From the NCBI GenBank assembly GCA_947647735.1, contig CANSLJ010000015.1, positions 30,526 to 94,525 on the forward strand: 64,000 nt of DNA. Direction: 5' to 3'. Made by a program: the position numbers and the translations under genes. This DNA comes from an uncultured bacterium (lineage in GTDB: Bacteria; Bacillota; Clostridia; Lachnospirales; Lachnospiraceae). Under the pieces are notes generated by a model. It made no database searches. It was not told where the DNA came from and worked only from the letters and a program-made list of their open reading frames with translations. Below, piece by piece: positions 1 through 8,160 of this stretch (within the stretch, counting starts at the first letter, position 1; each line of letters opens with the position of its first letter).

Positions 1-64
1 TATTGTGAAACACATACCCAACCTGTTCTTCCAGTTTCCCTATCACCTGATTTTCATCTGTCAT
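1..64 (-). CDS. rnc: Ribonuclease III, N-terminal fragment (runs off the window)
   Basis: Only the first 21 codons lie in the window, reading MTDENQVIGKLEEQVGYVFHN; the rest lies beyond base 1. The stretch LEEQVGYVF matches the usual opening of RNase III (LEEKIGYxF), the double-strand-specific endonuclease that processes rRNA precursors and structured mRNAs. An AGGAGAG ribosome site sits about 8 nt before the ATG. Position directly downstream of acpP and plsX on the same strand is the usual Firmicutes order plsX-acpP-rnc, which supports the call as much as the short sequence does. The catalytic ENLEFLGD box is outside the window. Confidence 0.8.
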   Translation of the reverse strand, partial: MTDENQVIGKLEEQVGYVFHN

Positions 65-118
65 TTCCAATCTCTCCTGTCCGGATATCCCGCAGCCTAT
101 CAAACACATATCACACAG

Positions 119-139
119 AAAGCCCTCTGTAAGGGCTTT
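119..139 (-). terminator. Hairpin between acpP and rnc (weak terminator or attenuator)
   Basis: Perfect 8-bp stem (AAAGCCCT / AGGGCTTT) with a 5-nt loop, directly after the acpP stop. No long T-run follows on the minus strand, so it may lower rather than stop read-through into rnc, or stabilise the acpP message. Role is inferred. Confidence 0.5.
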
Positions 140-156
140 CATGACCTGCTTTTTAG

Positions 157-387
157 TTATGCCGATCTTCCTGTGATCAGCTCCATCGCTTCCGCAACGG
201 TCCGGATATTTTCCACATCTTTTTCCTGGATCCTGATCTCAAACTCTTCCTCTATCTTCATGACGATCTGGTAGATGTCAAGGGAATCCGCCCCCAGATC
301 CTCCAGAAAAGTAGTCTCCGGCTTTATCTCCGCCGGATCCACGTTTAAAACCTCTGCAATGCTTTTACAAACTTTTTCAAATTCCAT
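157..387 (-). CDS. acpP: Acyl carrier protein
   Basis: A 76-aa, acidic, four-helix acyl carrier protein. The phosphopantetheine site is the motif GADSLD, with Ser35 as the attachment residue. It carries growing acyl chains for type II fatty acid synthesis in the cytosol. Length and the LEDLGADSLD block match the family exactly. It follows plsX by about 39 nt and precedes rnc, so it is probably cotranscribed with plsX; acyl-ACP is the substrate of PlsX. In many Firmicutes fab genes sit nearby, but none appear in this window. Confidence 0.95.
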   Translation of the reverse strand: MEFEKVCKSIAEVLNVDPAEIKPETTFLEDLGADSLDIYQIVMKIEEEFEIRIQEKDVENIRTVAEAMELITGRSA

Positions 388-426
388 TCTCCCGCCCCCG
401 TATCTTTCGGAAATACATCCATCCCG

Positions 427-1452
427 TCAGGAAATTTCCGCTTCATCTTTCGCACAGAGCTTTGCCTTGATCTGCTCGTTGATCTTCTGTTCCTTAAAGG
501 TCACACACTGCAGTACCGAGTTTTTCACTTCCCCGGATTTTGCGCTGCCGTGGGTTTTCACCACAAGCCCTTTCAGGCCCAGAAGGGGCGCTCCTCCATA
601 CTGCTCCAGGTCAAACTCCTTCAATACTTCCTTCAGCGCCGGTTTGATGAGGAGAGCGCCGATCTTTGTCCGAAGGGAACCCAGAAGGCTTCTCTTCACT
701 TTTTTCAGCAGGGCATAGCCTACACCTTCATACATTTTCAGCACCACATTCCCCACAAAGGCTTCACAGACGATAACGTCCGCCTCCCCGGCAGGAATAT
801 CCCTCGCCTCAATGCTGCCGACAAAGTGAATATCCGGACAGTTTTTGAGGAGCGGGAAGGTTTCTTTTACCAGTGCGTTTCCCTTTTCCTCCTCCGCACC
901 GATATTGACGATGCCCACTTTCGGATTTTTGATGCCGCATACGTTCTCCATATAGATAGAGCCCATCTTGGCAAACTGTACCAGCATGGACGGCCTCGCA
1001 TCCACATTGGCGCCGCAGTCGATCAGAAGGGAGGCTCCCTTATCCGTCGGGATCAGCGGCGCAAGGGGCGGCCTTTCGATCCCCTTAAGCCTTCCCACGA
1101 TAAGCTGTCCGCCAACCAGCGTCGCCCCGGTGCTGCCCGCGGACACAAAGGCGTCACAGGTGCCCTCCTTCACCATGGTCAGGGCTTTTACAAGGGAGGA
1201 ATCCTTTTTCCTGCGGATCGCCATCACAGGCGGTTCCGCCGTCTCGATGACCTCGGATGCGTGCACCACTTCCACCTGTTCCTTATCGTAAGTATACTTT
1301 GACAGTTCCGCGTTTACCGCGTCCTCCCTGCCTACCAGATATACTTTCACCTTTTTGTTTTCGTTGATCGCCTCAATCGCGCCTTTTACAATCTCCAGAG
1401 GGGCATTATCGCCGCCCATAGCGTCTATCGCAACTTTAATAAATTCTGACAT
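427..1452 (-). CDS. plsX: Phosphate acyltransferase PlsX
   Basis: 341-aa PlsX, which converts acyl-ACP and phosphate to acyl-phosphate for PlsY-dependent phospholipid synthesis; it is a peripheral membrane enzyme. The start at MSEFIKVAIDAMGGDNAP was chosen because AAGGAGAGAGT precedes it and AMGGDNAP is the family's N-terminal signature; the reading frame stays open another 48 codons upstream, but that stretch covers the promoter. Other family blocks visible are SAGSTGA and EAFVGNVVLK. The usual upstream neighbours rpmF and yceD are not here; a divergent redox operon begins instead. FakA and a DegV/FakB-type gene near 55-60 kb could feed the same acyl-phosphate pool. Confidence 0.95.
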   Translation of the reverse strand: MSEFIKVAIDAMGGDNAPLEIVKGAIEAINENKKVKVYLVGREDAVNAELSKYTYDKEQVEVVHASEVIETAEPPVMAIRRKKDSSLVKALTMVKEGTCDAFVSAGSTGATLVGGQLIVGRLKGIERPPLAPLIPTDKGASLLIDCGANVDARPSMLVQFAKMGSIYMENVCGIKNPKVGIVNIGAEEEKGNALVKETFPLLKNCPDIHFVGSIEARDIPAGEADVIVCEAFVGNVVLKMYEGVGYALLKKVKRSLLGSLRTKIGALLIKPALKEVLKEFDLEQYGGAPLLGLKGLVVKTHGSAKSGEVKNSVLQCVTFKEQKINEQIKAKLCAKDEAEIS

Positions 1453-1486
1453 ACTCTCTCCTTGGTACAAATATTTCGTATTTTTC

Positions 1487-1515
1487 ATCATACTAAAAAT
1501 ACTGGAAAAATGCAA
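1487..1515 (-). promoter_or_regulatory. Promoter for plsX-acpP
   Basis: On the minus strand TTGCAT, 17 nt, TATGAT, ending about 35 nt before the plsX start codon. A good sigma-A-type match. No FapR-like palindrome was recognised around it. Confidence 0.7.
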
Positions 1516-1542
1516 GGAAAAAGCAAAATTGCATGAAAAGAC

Positions 1543-1571
1543 TTGGGAGTTTCCTGAAAATCTGATATAGT
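1543..1571 (+). promoter_or_regulatory. Promoter for the TlpA/CXXC/4Fe-4S operon
   Basis: TTGGGA, 17 nt, TATAGT on the plus strand, about 40 nt before the TTG start at 1611. It is divergent from the plsX promoter, with roughly 30 bp between the two -35 boxes. Confidence 0.6.
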
Positions 1572-1610
1572 AATGAGCAGGATGAAATATCCGCAAAAGG
1601 AGGTACTCAT

Positions 1611-2237
1611 TTGAAAAGGATAAAACACAAGACCATGATACTGACTCTTTCTGTTCTTCTCGCCTGTTCTCTCACCGCCTGCGGGGGCTTTGGGGATAAC
1701 GGCAAAAACGAACCGGAGGAAGGCATGCAGACGGAGGAAAACACAGCTTCCACAAACGAGGATATACAGGAGAAGGAGGCTGCCACCTCTTATGGTATAT
1801 TGAGCGAAGGGGATACGGCACCGGATTTCACCGCTTCCCTGACAGACGGAACCGTTTTTACGCTTTCCGAGCAGCAGGGAAAAGTCGTGCTGCTGAACTT
1901 CTGGGCTACCTGGTGCGGTCCCTGTGTGAGGGAGATGCCTGCCTTTGAAAAACTCCATGAAGAATATGGGGAGGACGTTGCCATTTTGGCGGTCAACTGC
2001 ATGGAGGATGAGGGCATCGTGGACGCTTTCCTTGACGAGAGCGGCTATACTTTTCCGATCGCCTACGATACGGAGGGCGATATCATCTTAAAATATCCCT
2101 CTCAGGGTATTCCCTATACGCTGGTGATCGACGGTGAGGGGATCATTCAGAAAATATATGTTGGAGCGGCGGATGCGGAAACCCAGTATCAGGAATATAA
2201 GAGCGCCATTGACGCTGTAACGGGTGGCACATCATGA
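1611..2237 (+). CDS. TlpA/ResA-like thioredoxin-fold lipoprotein
   Basis: 208-aa exported thiol-disulfide protein. The start is TTG, fixed by AAAGGAGGT 8 nt upstream. Residues 1-24 form a lipoprotein signal peptide ending in LTAC, so Cys24 should be lipidated and the protein anchored on the outer face of the membrane. An acidic Glu-rich linker (about 32-60) leads to a thioredoxin/AhpC-TSA fold with the active site WCGPC in FWATWCGPCVREMP. The cis-Pro segment is QGIPYTLVID. The family reduces or exchanges disulfides outside the membrane. It overlaps the next gene by ATGA and belongs with the CXXC peptide and the iron-sulfur membrane protein that follow; the natural client protein is unknown. 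Confidence 0.9.
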   Translation: MKRIKHKTMILTLSVLLACSLTACGGFGDNGKNEPEEGMQTEENTASTNEDIQEKEAATSYGILSEGDTAPDFTASLTDGTVFTLSEQQGKVVLLNFWATWCGPCVREMPAFEKLHEEYGEDVAILAVNCMEDEGIVDAFLDESGYTFPIAYDTEGDIILKYPSQGIPYTLVIDGEGIIQKIYVGAADAETQYQEYKSAIDAVTGGTS

Positions 2238-2371
2238 ACAGAAAACTTGCAGGAAAGGGTTTACTCATAGCCGCGGTGGTCCTATTGCTTCTGGGCATTT
2301 TCCAGAACGGCTATACGGATGTGAAAAACAAGGCGATCCGCATCTGCTATGAGTGTATCGGGATCGGATGA
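2234..2371 (+). CDS. Small CXXC-motif membrane protein (CD1871A-type)
   Basis: A 45-aa protein that starts inside the stop codon of the TlpA-like gene (ATGA) and whose own stop overlaps the start of the 4Fe-4S gene, so the three are translationally coupled. It has one membrane segment (about residues 9-23, rich in Val/Leu/Ile), a short polar linker, and a C-terminal ICYECIGIG with a CxxC pair. This matches the small family called CD1871A in Clostridioides difficile, found in Firmicutes next to TlpA-like and 4Fe-4S membrane proteins. Topology suggests the CxxC sits next to the membrane. Function is unproven; electron or disulfide relay between its two neighbours is my inference. Confidence 0.8.
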   Translation: MNRKLAGKGLLIAAVVLLLLGIFQNGYTDVKNKAIRICYECIGIG

Positions 2372-3183
2372 AAAAGAAATTATTTAACATGAAGCGAAGA
2401 TGGATACAGCTGATCTGTGCCATCCTCTACAACTGTCATATCACCAATTTTGCAAAGGGCACTATCTATCAGGGCGATCTGAAAGGTATCTGTGTGCCGG
2501 GGCTAAACTGCTATTCCTGCCCCGGTGCCTCTTTTGCCTGCCCCCTGGGTTCCCTGCAGAGTGCGCTGCTATCCTCCAAATATAAATTTCCCTATTATAT
2601 GCTGGGGGTGCTTATACTGTTCGGGGTGCTGCTCGGCCGGGTGATCTGTGGTTTTCTATGTCCCTTCGGGCTGGTGCAGGAACTGCTCTATAAGATTCCT
2701 TCTAAAAAGCTGCAAAAAAGTATCTGGACAAGAAGGTTATCCTATGTAAAATATATCATACTGGCGGTGTTTGTCATTCTGATCCCGCTCTTATTTCTTA
2801 CCCCCGGCTTCTGCAAATATATCTGCCCCGCCGGGACGCTGGAAGGCGGCATTCCGCTTCTCCTTAAAAACGAAAGCCTGAGACAGCTTGCGGGAAGGCT
2901 TTTTCAATGGAAATTTCTTCTGCTGATCCTGATCCTTGTCTCCGCTGTTTTTATCTTCCGCTCTTTTTGCAGGTTTATATGCCCTCTCGGGGCTTTTTAC
3001 GGACTTTTTCATAAAGTGTCCCTGTTCGGCATCCGGATCGATCCGGAAAAATGTAACGACTGCGGGCTCTGTGTCCGGGATTGTAAGATGGATGTGAAAA
3101 AAGCCGGAGATGCGGAGTGTATTCAGTGCGGTGAGTGTATCGGACACTGCCACAGGTGCGCTCTTCATTTCGGAGTAAAATGA
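2368..3183 (+). CDS. Membrane 4Fe-4S ferredoxin-type protein (NapH/YccM-like)
   Basis: 271-aa polytopic membrane protein. The ATG at 2368 was chosen because it overlaps the previous stop; an in-frame GTG five codons earlier lacks a ribosome site. Features in order: an early CxxC/C-rich loop (GLNCYSCPGASFACPLGSLQ, about 40-60), membrane segments, two NapH-type cytoplasmic motifs (CGFLCPFGLVQE and CRFICPLGAFYG), a CKYICPAGTLEGG motif, and a C-terminal ferredoxin domain with CNDCGLCVRDCKMD and CIQCGECIGHC for two 4Fe-4S clusters. NapH/NosR-type proteins pass electrons across the membrane. With the TlpA-like lipoprotein and CXXC peptide it probably moves reducing power outward; the electron donor is unknown. 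Confidence 0.85.
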   Translation: MKKKLFNMKRRWIQLICAILYNCHITNFAKGTIYQGDLKGICVPGLNCYSCPGASFACPLGSLQSALLSSKYKFPYYMLGVLILFGVLLGRVICGFLCPFGLVQELLYKIPSKKLQKSIWTRRLSYVKYIILAVFVILIPLLFLTPGFCKYICPAGTLEGGIPLLLKNESLRQLAGRLFQWKFLLLILILVSAVFIFRSFCRFICPLGAFYGLFHKVSLFGIRIDPEKCNDCGLCVRDCKMDVKKAGDAECIQCGECIGHCHRCALHFGVK

Positions 3184-3286
3184 CAGTCCGGCTGAATGTG
3201 CTTAACAGAGATAATAATGTCCTGGCTCTGATGGAACTAAAAAACGAACAATAACAATAAATGGATACATAAACGGAGATTCATCT

Positions 3287-4645
3287 ATGGCTCAGATTGA
3301 TTTATCGGAAGGACCGATCACAAAAAATATGTTACGTTTTGCCTTTCCCATGATCTGCGGGAATATGCTGCAGCAGTTGTATAATGTGGTGGATACGCTG
3401 ATCGTTGGCAAATATCTGGGAACAAATGCCCTGGCGGCGGTGGGGAGTTCCTACACGCTGATGACTTTCCTGACCTCCATCCTGCTGGGGATGTGTATGG
3501 GGAGCGGTGCGATGTTTTCCATCCGCTACGGGGAAAAGAATCACGAAAAGCTGCAGGAGGACCTGTTTGTCTCCTTCTTCCTGATCGCAGCGCTTGCCGT
3601 TGTGATCAATGCGGTGGTATTTCTCTTTATCGATCCCATTATGGTACTGCTCTCCGTTCCCGCCGATACATACCGCCTGATGCGGGAATATCTCTGGGTG
3701 ATCTTTTTCGGTATCGGCGCCACCTTTTTCTATAATTATTTTGCCGCTGTCCTGCGGGCGCTGGGCAATTCCCTTGTGCCCCTGATCTTTCTGGGGATAT
3801 CCGCCGTCATCAATATCGTATTGGATCTATACTTTATCCTTTCCTGCGGCTGGGGTGTTGCCGGCGCCGCCTTCGCCACCATCCTGGCACAATGGTTTTC
3901 CGGCATCGGCATTTTGATCTACTGTATGCTGAAATGCCCTTTTATGAGGATTGAGAAACAGAACAGGCACTTCTCTCCCGTCGCCATAAAGGAGATAACC
4001 AATGCCTCCTTCCTGACCTGCCTGCAGCAGTCTGTGATGAATCTGGGCATCCTGATGGTACAGGGGCTGGTCAACAGCTTCGGCACCGTTGTCATGGCCG
4101 CCTTTGCAGCCGCCGTGAAGATCGATGCCTTTGCCTATATGCCTCTGCAGGACTTCGGCAATGCCTTCTCCACCTTTATCGCCCAGAATTACGGAGCCAG
4201 AAAGGAAGACCGGATCAGGCAGGGAATCCGCTCCGCGGCCCGATGCGTCGTCTGCTTCTCCCTGATCGTATCTGTCCTTGTCGTGCTCTTTGCAAGACAG
4301 CTCCTTTTGCTGTTTATCAAACCGGAGGAGACTGAAGTTCTTGCGGTGGGTATGTCCTATCTGCGCATCGTGGGAATTTTCTATTTCGGGATCGGTACGC
4401 TGTTTATGCTGTACGGACTTTACCGTGCCATCAACCGTCCCGGTATGTCCCTCGTACTGACGATCATCTCGCTGGGAACAAGGGTGCTGCTCGCCTATCT
4501 GTTATCTCCCATTCCCGCCATCGGTGTGAGCGGTATCTGGTGGGCGATCCCTATCGGCTGGTTTCTGGCGGATGCCACGGGAATACTCTACTATATTTTT
4601 TATAACAGATCAAGAAACAGCACCTTGGAGAATAAAGTCCTATGA
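3287..4645 (+). CDS. MATE family efflux transporter
   Basis: 452-aa MATE exporter with about 12 membrane segments in two homologous halves; the opening IDLSEGPITKNMLRFAFPMICGNMLQQLYNVVDTLIVGKYLG is typical of the DinF/NorM-like group in Clostridia. Such proteins export cationic or amphipathic compounds in exchange for Na+ or H+. The stop overlaps the start of the response regulator (ATGA), so the exporter, regulator and probably the following ABC set are expressed together. The substrate cannot be told from sequence. A second MATE gene lies at 27.6-28.9 kb. Confidence 0.9.
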   Translation: MAQIDLSEGPITKNMLRFAFPMICGNMLQQLYNVVDTLIVGKYLGTNALAAVGSSYTLMTFLTSILLGMCMGSGAMFSIRYGEKNHEKLQEDLFVSFFLIAALAVVINAVVFLFIDPIMVLLSVPADTYRLMREYLWVIFFGIGATFFYNYFAAVLRALGNSLVPLIFLGISAVINIVLDLYFILSCGWGVAGAAFATILAQWFSGIGILIYCMLKCPFMRIEKQNRHFSPVAIKEITNASFLTCLQQSVMNLGILMVQGLVNSFGTVVMAAFAAAVKIDAFAYMPLQDFGNAFSTFIAQNYGARKEDRIRQGIRSAARCVVCFSLIVSVLVVLFARQLLLLFIKPEETEVLAVGMSYLRIVGIFYFGIGTLFMLYGLYRAINRPGMSLVLTIISLGTRVLLAYLLSPIPAIGVSGIWWAIPIGWFLADATGILYYIFYNRSRNSTLENKVL

Positions 4646-5310
4646 AACAGATCTTAGTCATTGACGATGATATTTATATCGGAAATATGCTGGAGGAAGC
4701 CCTGTCAAGAGAGGGTTATCAGGTCCTGCGCGCCTACTCCGGCACGGAAGCGCTTCTTGTGCTCTCCTCTCTCACGCCGGATCTCATCCTGCTGGATCTG
4801 ATGCTTCCGGGGCTCTCCGGGGAAGAACTTCTGCCGCGGATCAGGGAGTTTCCCGTCATCGTGCTCAGCGCCAAAGCGGATATCGACAGCAAGGTAAACC
4901 TTCTGCTGGAGGGCGCTACAGATTATGTGACAAAGCCTTTTGAGATCAGAGAGCTTCTTGCCAGGATTACGGCGGCGCTCCGGAAAAACAGCTCTCCCGC
5001 CGGCGGTATGTTATCTTTTGACAATCTGCGTCTCGATGCGGCAGCCCGTCTGGTCTGTGCCGGAGAAAGGGAGATCCGGCTGACAAGAACCGAATGCGCC
5101 ATTTTAAAGACACTGATGCAGAATCCCTCTCATGCCATTGCAAGATCCCTTCTTCTGGAGCGGATCAGCGAGGATACCCCTGACTGTACCGAATATTCCT
5201 TAAAAACCCATGTCAGCAATCTGCGCAAAAAGCTTCGGGATATCGGCGGCAGAGAATATATTGAAGCTGTGTGGGGCATCGGATTCCGTCTTGTCTCCGA
5301 AAAATCTTGA
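4642..5310 (+). CDS. OmpR-family response regulator
   Basis: 222 aa: receiver domain (1-118) with the acidic pocket DDD near residues 8-10, phospho-acceptor Asp52 in LILLDLMLPG, and the conserved Lys in TDYVTKPFE; then a winged-helix DNA-binding domain (about 128-220) with LRKKLRD and the VWGIGFRL end. It begins within the stop codon of the MATE gene. The likely partner is the small kinase at 7241-8116, separated from it by the ABC transporter genes. Such sets in Firmicutes respond to cell-wall antibiotics or antimicrobial peptides and switch on their own transporter. A tandem 11-bp repeat overlapping its stop codon may be its binding site. Confidence 0.9.
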   Translation: MKQILVIDDDIYIGNMLEEALSREGYQVLRAYSGTEALLVLSSLTPDLILLDLMLPGLSGEELLPRIREFPVIVLSAKADIDSKVNLLLEGATDYVTKPFEIRELLARITAALRKNSSPAGGMLSFDNLRLDAAARLVCAGEREIRLTRTECAILKTLMQNPSHAIARSLLLERISEDTPDCTEYSLKTHVSNLRKKLRDIGGREYIEAVWGIGFRLVSEKS

Positions 5311-5323
5311 CAAAATCTTGACT
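5302..5323 (+). promoter_or_regulatory. Tandem 11-bp direct repeat before the ABC genes
   Basis: AAATCTTGACA followed at once by AAATCTTGACT. An 11-bp period (one helical turn) is what OmpR-family regulators usually bind. It lies about 110-130 nt before the ABC ATPase start. A -10-like TAAGAT lies at 5357-5362 downstream. Assignment as the operator is inference. Confidence 0.45.
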
Positions 5324-5432
5324 GTTTTCTTATCCGTTTTCTGAACCTTTCTCTGATAAGATATCCGCATATTCCGGACAGAGAATGCTTATAGTGCAGG
5401 CTGTCCGGCTATGAAAGGAGGTCCTTTCAATT

Positions 5433-6383
5433 ATGGACTATATCTTAACCACAAATGCTCTGGATAAAAAATACGGCAGATCCTATGCGCTGAATCATCT
5501 TTCCATGCATGTTCCAAAGGGCGCCATCTACGGCTTTGTGGGGAAAAACGGAGCGGGAAAAACCACGCTGATGCGCCTGATCTGCGGGCTCCAGCACCCT
5601 TCAGGCGGCAGCTATACATTGTACGGCATTCCGGACAATGACAAAAATATCTGCAGGGCACGCAGGCGGATGGGCGCGATCCTGGAGACGCCTGCCGTTT
5701 ATCATGATATGAGCGCGGAGGAAAATTTAAAACAGCAGTATCGCATCCTCGGCGTGCCTTCCTTTGACGGCATAGAGGAGCTGCTGGAACTGACCGGGCT
5801 TCAGGATACCGGAAGAAAAAAAGCCGGACATTTTTCGCTGGGTATGCGCCAGCGTCTGGGAATCGCCATCGCCCTCTGCGGCAGCCCTGATTTTCTGGTG
5901 CTGGACGAGCCGGTCAACGGGCTTGATCCCCAGGGCATCATCGAAATACGGGAACTGATCTTAAAACTGAATAAGGAACATCAGATCACCTTTCTGATCT
6001 CCAGCCATATACTGGATGAACTGTCAAAATTCGCCACCCATTACGGCTTTATCAATAACGGAAGCCTTGTGAAAGAGATCAGCGCGGCTGAACTGGAAAA
6101 AATATGCCGCAAATGCATCCGTCTGAGAGTCACGGATACCCGCACACTCTGTCTTTTGCTGGATCAGATGGGACTGGAGTACCATATCCTCTCCGACACG
6201 GAAGCGGATATCTATATGAGTGCTTCCGCAGATGCCGCCAAAGAGCATGCCGGCGATATAAACATCACTGCCCTTGTGATGGAACTGGCGAAACGAAACT
6301 GTGAAGTGATCTCTCTGCAGGAGCATGATGAGAGCCTGGAAAATTATTATATGAATCTGATCGGGGAGGTGAAGCATGCGTAA
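5433..6383 (+). CDS. ABC transporter ATP-binding protein (BcrA-like)
   Basis: 316-aa ATPase. Walker A is GKNGAGKTT (about 36-44), the signature is HFSLGMRQRLG, Walker B is FLVLDEPVNGLDP, with the switch His in ISSHILDEL. After about residue 225 there is a C-terminal extension typical of bacitracin/lantibiotic resistance ATPases. AAAGGAGGT precedes the start. Its stop overlaps the permease start by 8 nt. Together with that permease it likely forms a two-subunit transporter that removes or detaches an antimicrobial peptide from the membrane; this role is inferred from family and from the flanking regulator and kinase. Confidence 0.9.
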   Translation: MDYILTTNALDKKYGRSYALNHLSMHVPKGAIYGFVGKNGAGKTTLMRLICGLQHPSGGSYTLYGIPDNDKNICRARRRMGAILETPAVYHDMSAEENLKQQYRILGVPSFDGIEELLELTGLQDTGRKKAGHFSLGMRQRLGIAIALCGSPDFLVLDEPVNGLDPQGIIEIRELILKLNKEHQITFLISSHILDELSKFATHYGFINNGSLVKEISAAELEKICRKCIRLRVTDTRTLCLLLDQMGLEYHILSDTEADIYMSASADAAKEHAGDINITALVMELAKRNCEVISLQEHDESLENYYMNLIGEVKHA

Positions 6384-7227
6384 CTTATTATCAGCTTATC
6401 TTACAAAATTGATAACAGACCGATTTTTCCGTCTGGTGGAAATCTGCATTATCGCATGGGCGGTCTTTGTTTTCCGGTGTGCAAGACGGGATTACATCTG
6501 GGGCACAGCCCATATCAGCACATACTTTAATACCAATCCCTATTTTTTCAATGCAGCCATATGGCTTGGCATCACCCTTGCCATCTACAGCGCCTCTTTC
6601 ATAGGAACGGAATATCACGATGGTATTCTGCGCAACCAGATCATTTCCGGCCATAGACGCTCCGCCATCTATCTGGCACATTATATGACTATTTTACTCG
6701 CAGGCATTCTGCAGGCCGCCGCTTTTTTCGGGGTGCTTATATTGCTGGACGGCATTTTTCTGCATTTCTTTATTGTGAGCCTGCTGGTTCGGCCGGCAGA
6801 ATACCTTCTGCTGATCTTCCTTGCGCTGCTTGGATATTCCGCTGTTTTTTCCTTCCTTTCCATCCTGCTCGCCAATAAAGCGCTGATCATATCAGTTCAG
6901 GCTCTTCTTGTCTTCCTGATGCTGTTTTTCGGTTTTTCGACGGTTAATTCTCTGCTGGAACCTGAAACCGTCCCTGTCACCGACCGTTATTATGACCGCG
7001 GCAGAACGGAGGAATTGCCCAATCCCAGATATATAGGCGGTGCCAAACGGGAACTTTACGAGTGGGCGGATGCCCTCGTTCCTTCTTCCATGATCCTGCA
7101 CGGGGTTATGACAAAACAGGGAGATACTTTGCCTTCCGGCATGAAGATACCCGTCGGAACCGCCCTGCTGTCTGTCTCCTTTACTGCATGCGGAATATAT
7201 TGTTTTCATAAAAAAGATCTAAAATAA
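6376..7227 (+). CDS. ABC-2 type transporter permease
   Basis: 283-aa integral membrane protein with about six hydrophobic segments and a large extracytoplasmic loop (about 190-245) between the last two, containing charged residues such as TDRYYDRGRTEELPNP. The opening contains FIGTEYHDGILRNQIISGHRRS, the conserved cytoplasmic coupling segment of ABC-2 permeases in this group. It overlaps the ATPase gene, indicating a dedicated pair. Length is as usual for BcrB/lantibiotic-immunity permeases. The substrate is not evident. Confidence 0.85.
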   Translation: MRNLLSAYLTKLITDRFFRLVEICIIAWAVFVFRCARRDYIWGTAHISTYFNTNPYFFNAAIWLGITLAIYSASFIGTEYHDGILRNQIISGHRRSAIYLAHYMTILLAGILQAAAFFGVLILLDGIFLHFFIVSLLVRPAEYLLLIFLALLGYSAVFSFLSILLANKALIISVQALLVFLMLFFGFSTVNSLLEPETVPVTDRYYDRGRTEELPNPRYIGGAKRELYEWADALVPSSMILHGVMTKQGDTLPSGMKIPVGTALLSVSFTACGIYCFHKKDLK

Positions 7228-7240
7228 GGCAGGTGCTCAG

Positions 7241-8116
7241 ATGTTTCCCTGGATATTATCCGCGGTTTTATTATTTGTTATTGTCATTTTATCATTTAAA
7301 ATATATACCATATGGAAATCTATGGATGAGATATGCCTTTCCTTCAGAGAGCATCTTGCGGAGGATACCAATACGCTCATCACCGTGTCCTCCGGGGACA
7401 GGCATGTCAGAAGGCTTGCCGCGGACATCAACGAAGAGCTGCGGATCCTGCGCAGGCAACGCCGGAAATTTATGCAGGGGGATCAGGAATTGAAGGAGGC
7501 CGTCACAAATATCTCCCACGATCTGCGCACGCCCCTGACCGCCATCAGCGGCTATCTGGAACTACTGGAAAAAGAAGAAAAAAGCGAAACTGTCACAAGG
7601 TATCTCGCCTTTATTGAAAATCGCACGGAAGCTTTAAAGTCGCTGACAGAAGAACTGTTCCGGTACACCGTTGCCTCTTCCTCCGAAAAAATGAAGCTGG
7701 AAGCGGTGGATATCCGGACTGTTCTGGAGGAATGCCTTCTGAACTTTTATGGAGAGATGGAGCGAAAAGGGATCACGCCTGAAATACATATGACAGATCA
7801 TGCCGTGATCCGGCAGTTAAACGCTTCCGCCCTGTCCAGAATTTTCGGCAATATCCTGCAGAATGCATTGAAATACAGTGACGGGGACCTATCTGTCACA
7901 TTGAAAGGATCCGGAGAGATCCTGTTTTCTAATACAGCTTCCTGTCTTGATCAGGTACAGACAGGAAAGCTGTTCAACCGTTTTTTCACAGTGGAAAACG
8001 CCAGAAACTCCACAGGCCTCGGACTTTCCATCGCCAAAATGCTGGTGGAGGAGATGGGCGGGAAGATTTCTGCCGCGTATGGAGAGAACCGGTTATCTAT
8101 TCTGATCCGCTTTTAA
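7241..8116 (+). CDS. Small membrane sensor histidine kinase
   Basis: 291 aa: one N-terminal membrane segment (about residues 3-22), no recognisable external sensor domain, then a coiled region, the H-box NISHDLRTPLTAISGYLELL with the phospho-accepting His, N-box ILQNALKYSDG and a HATPase end RNSTGLGLSIAKMLVEEMGG. The absence of a sensing domain is typical of kinases that sense through their cognate ABC transporter. It lies 13 nt after the permease gene and most likely phosphorylates the regulator at 4642-5310. Confidence 0.88.
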   Translation: MFPWILSAVLLFVIVILSFKIYTIWKSMDEICLSFREHLAEDTNTLITVSSGDRHVRRLAADINEELRILRRQRRKFMQGDQELKEAVTNISHDLRTPLTAISGYLELLEKEEKSETVTRYLAFIENRTEALKSLTEELFRYTVASSSEKMKLEAVDIRTVLEECLLNFYGEMERKGITPEIHMTDHAVIRQLNASALSRIFGNILQNALKYSDGDLSVTLKGSGEILFSNTASCLDQVQTGKLFNRFFTVENARNSTGLGLSIAKMLVEEMGGKISAAYGENRLSILIRF

Positions 8117-8160
8117 GATCCCGCTCCTGTTGTCACCAACGGCTGATATCCACCTTTTTA

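Noticed and set aside
550-1302. Plus-strand open frame of 250 codons opposite plsX
   Set aside because: Shadow frame: rich in Arg/His/Pro from reverse complement of plsX codons, no ribosome site, and plsX is unmistakable.
8117-8160. Bidirectional terminator between the convergent kinase and symporter genes
   Set aside because: Only a short imperfect hairpin (TGTTG...CAACG) is present, without a convincing T-run on either strand.
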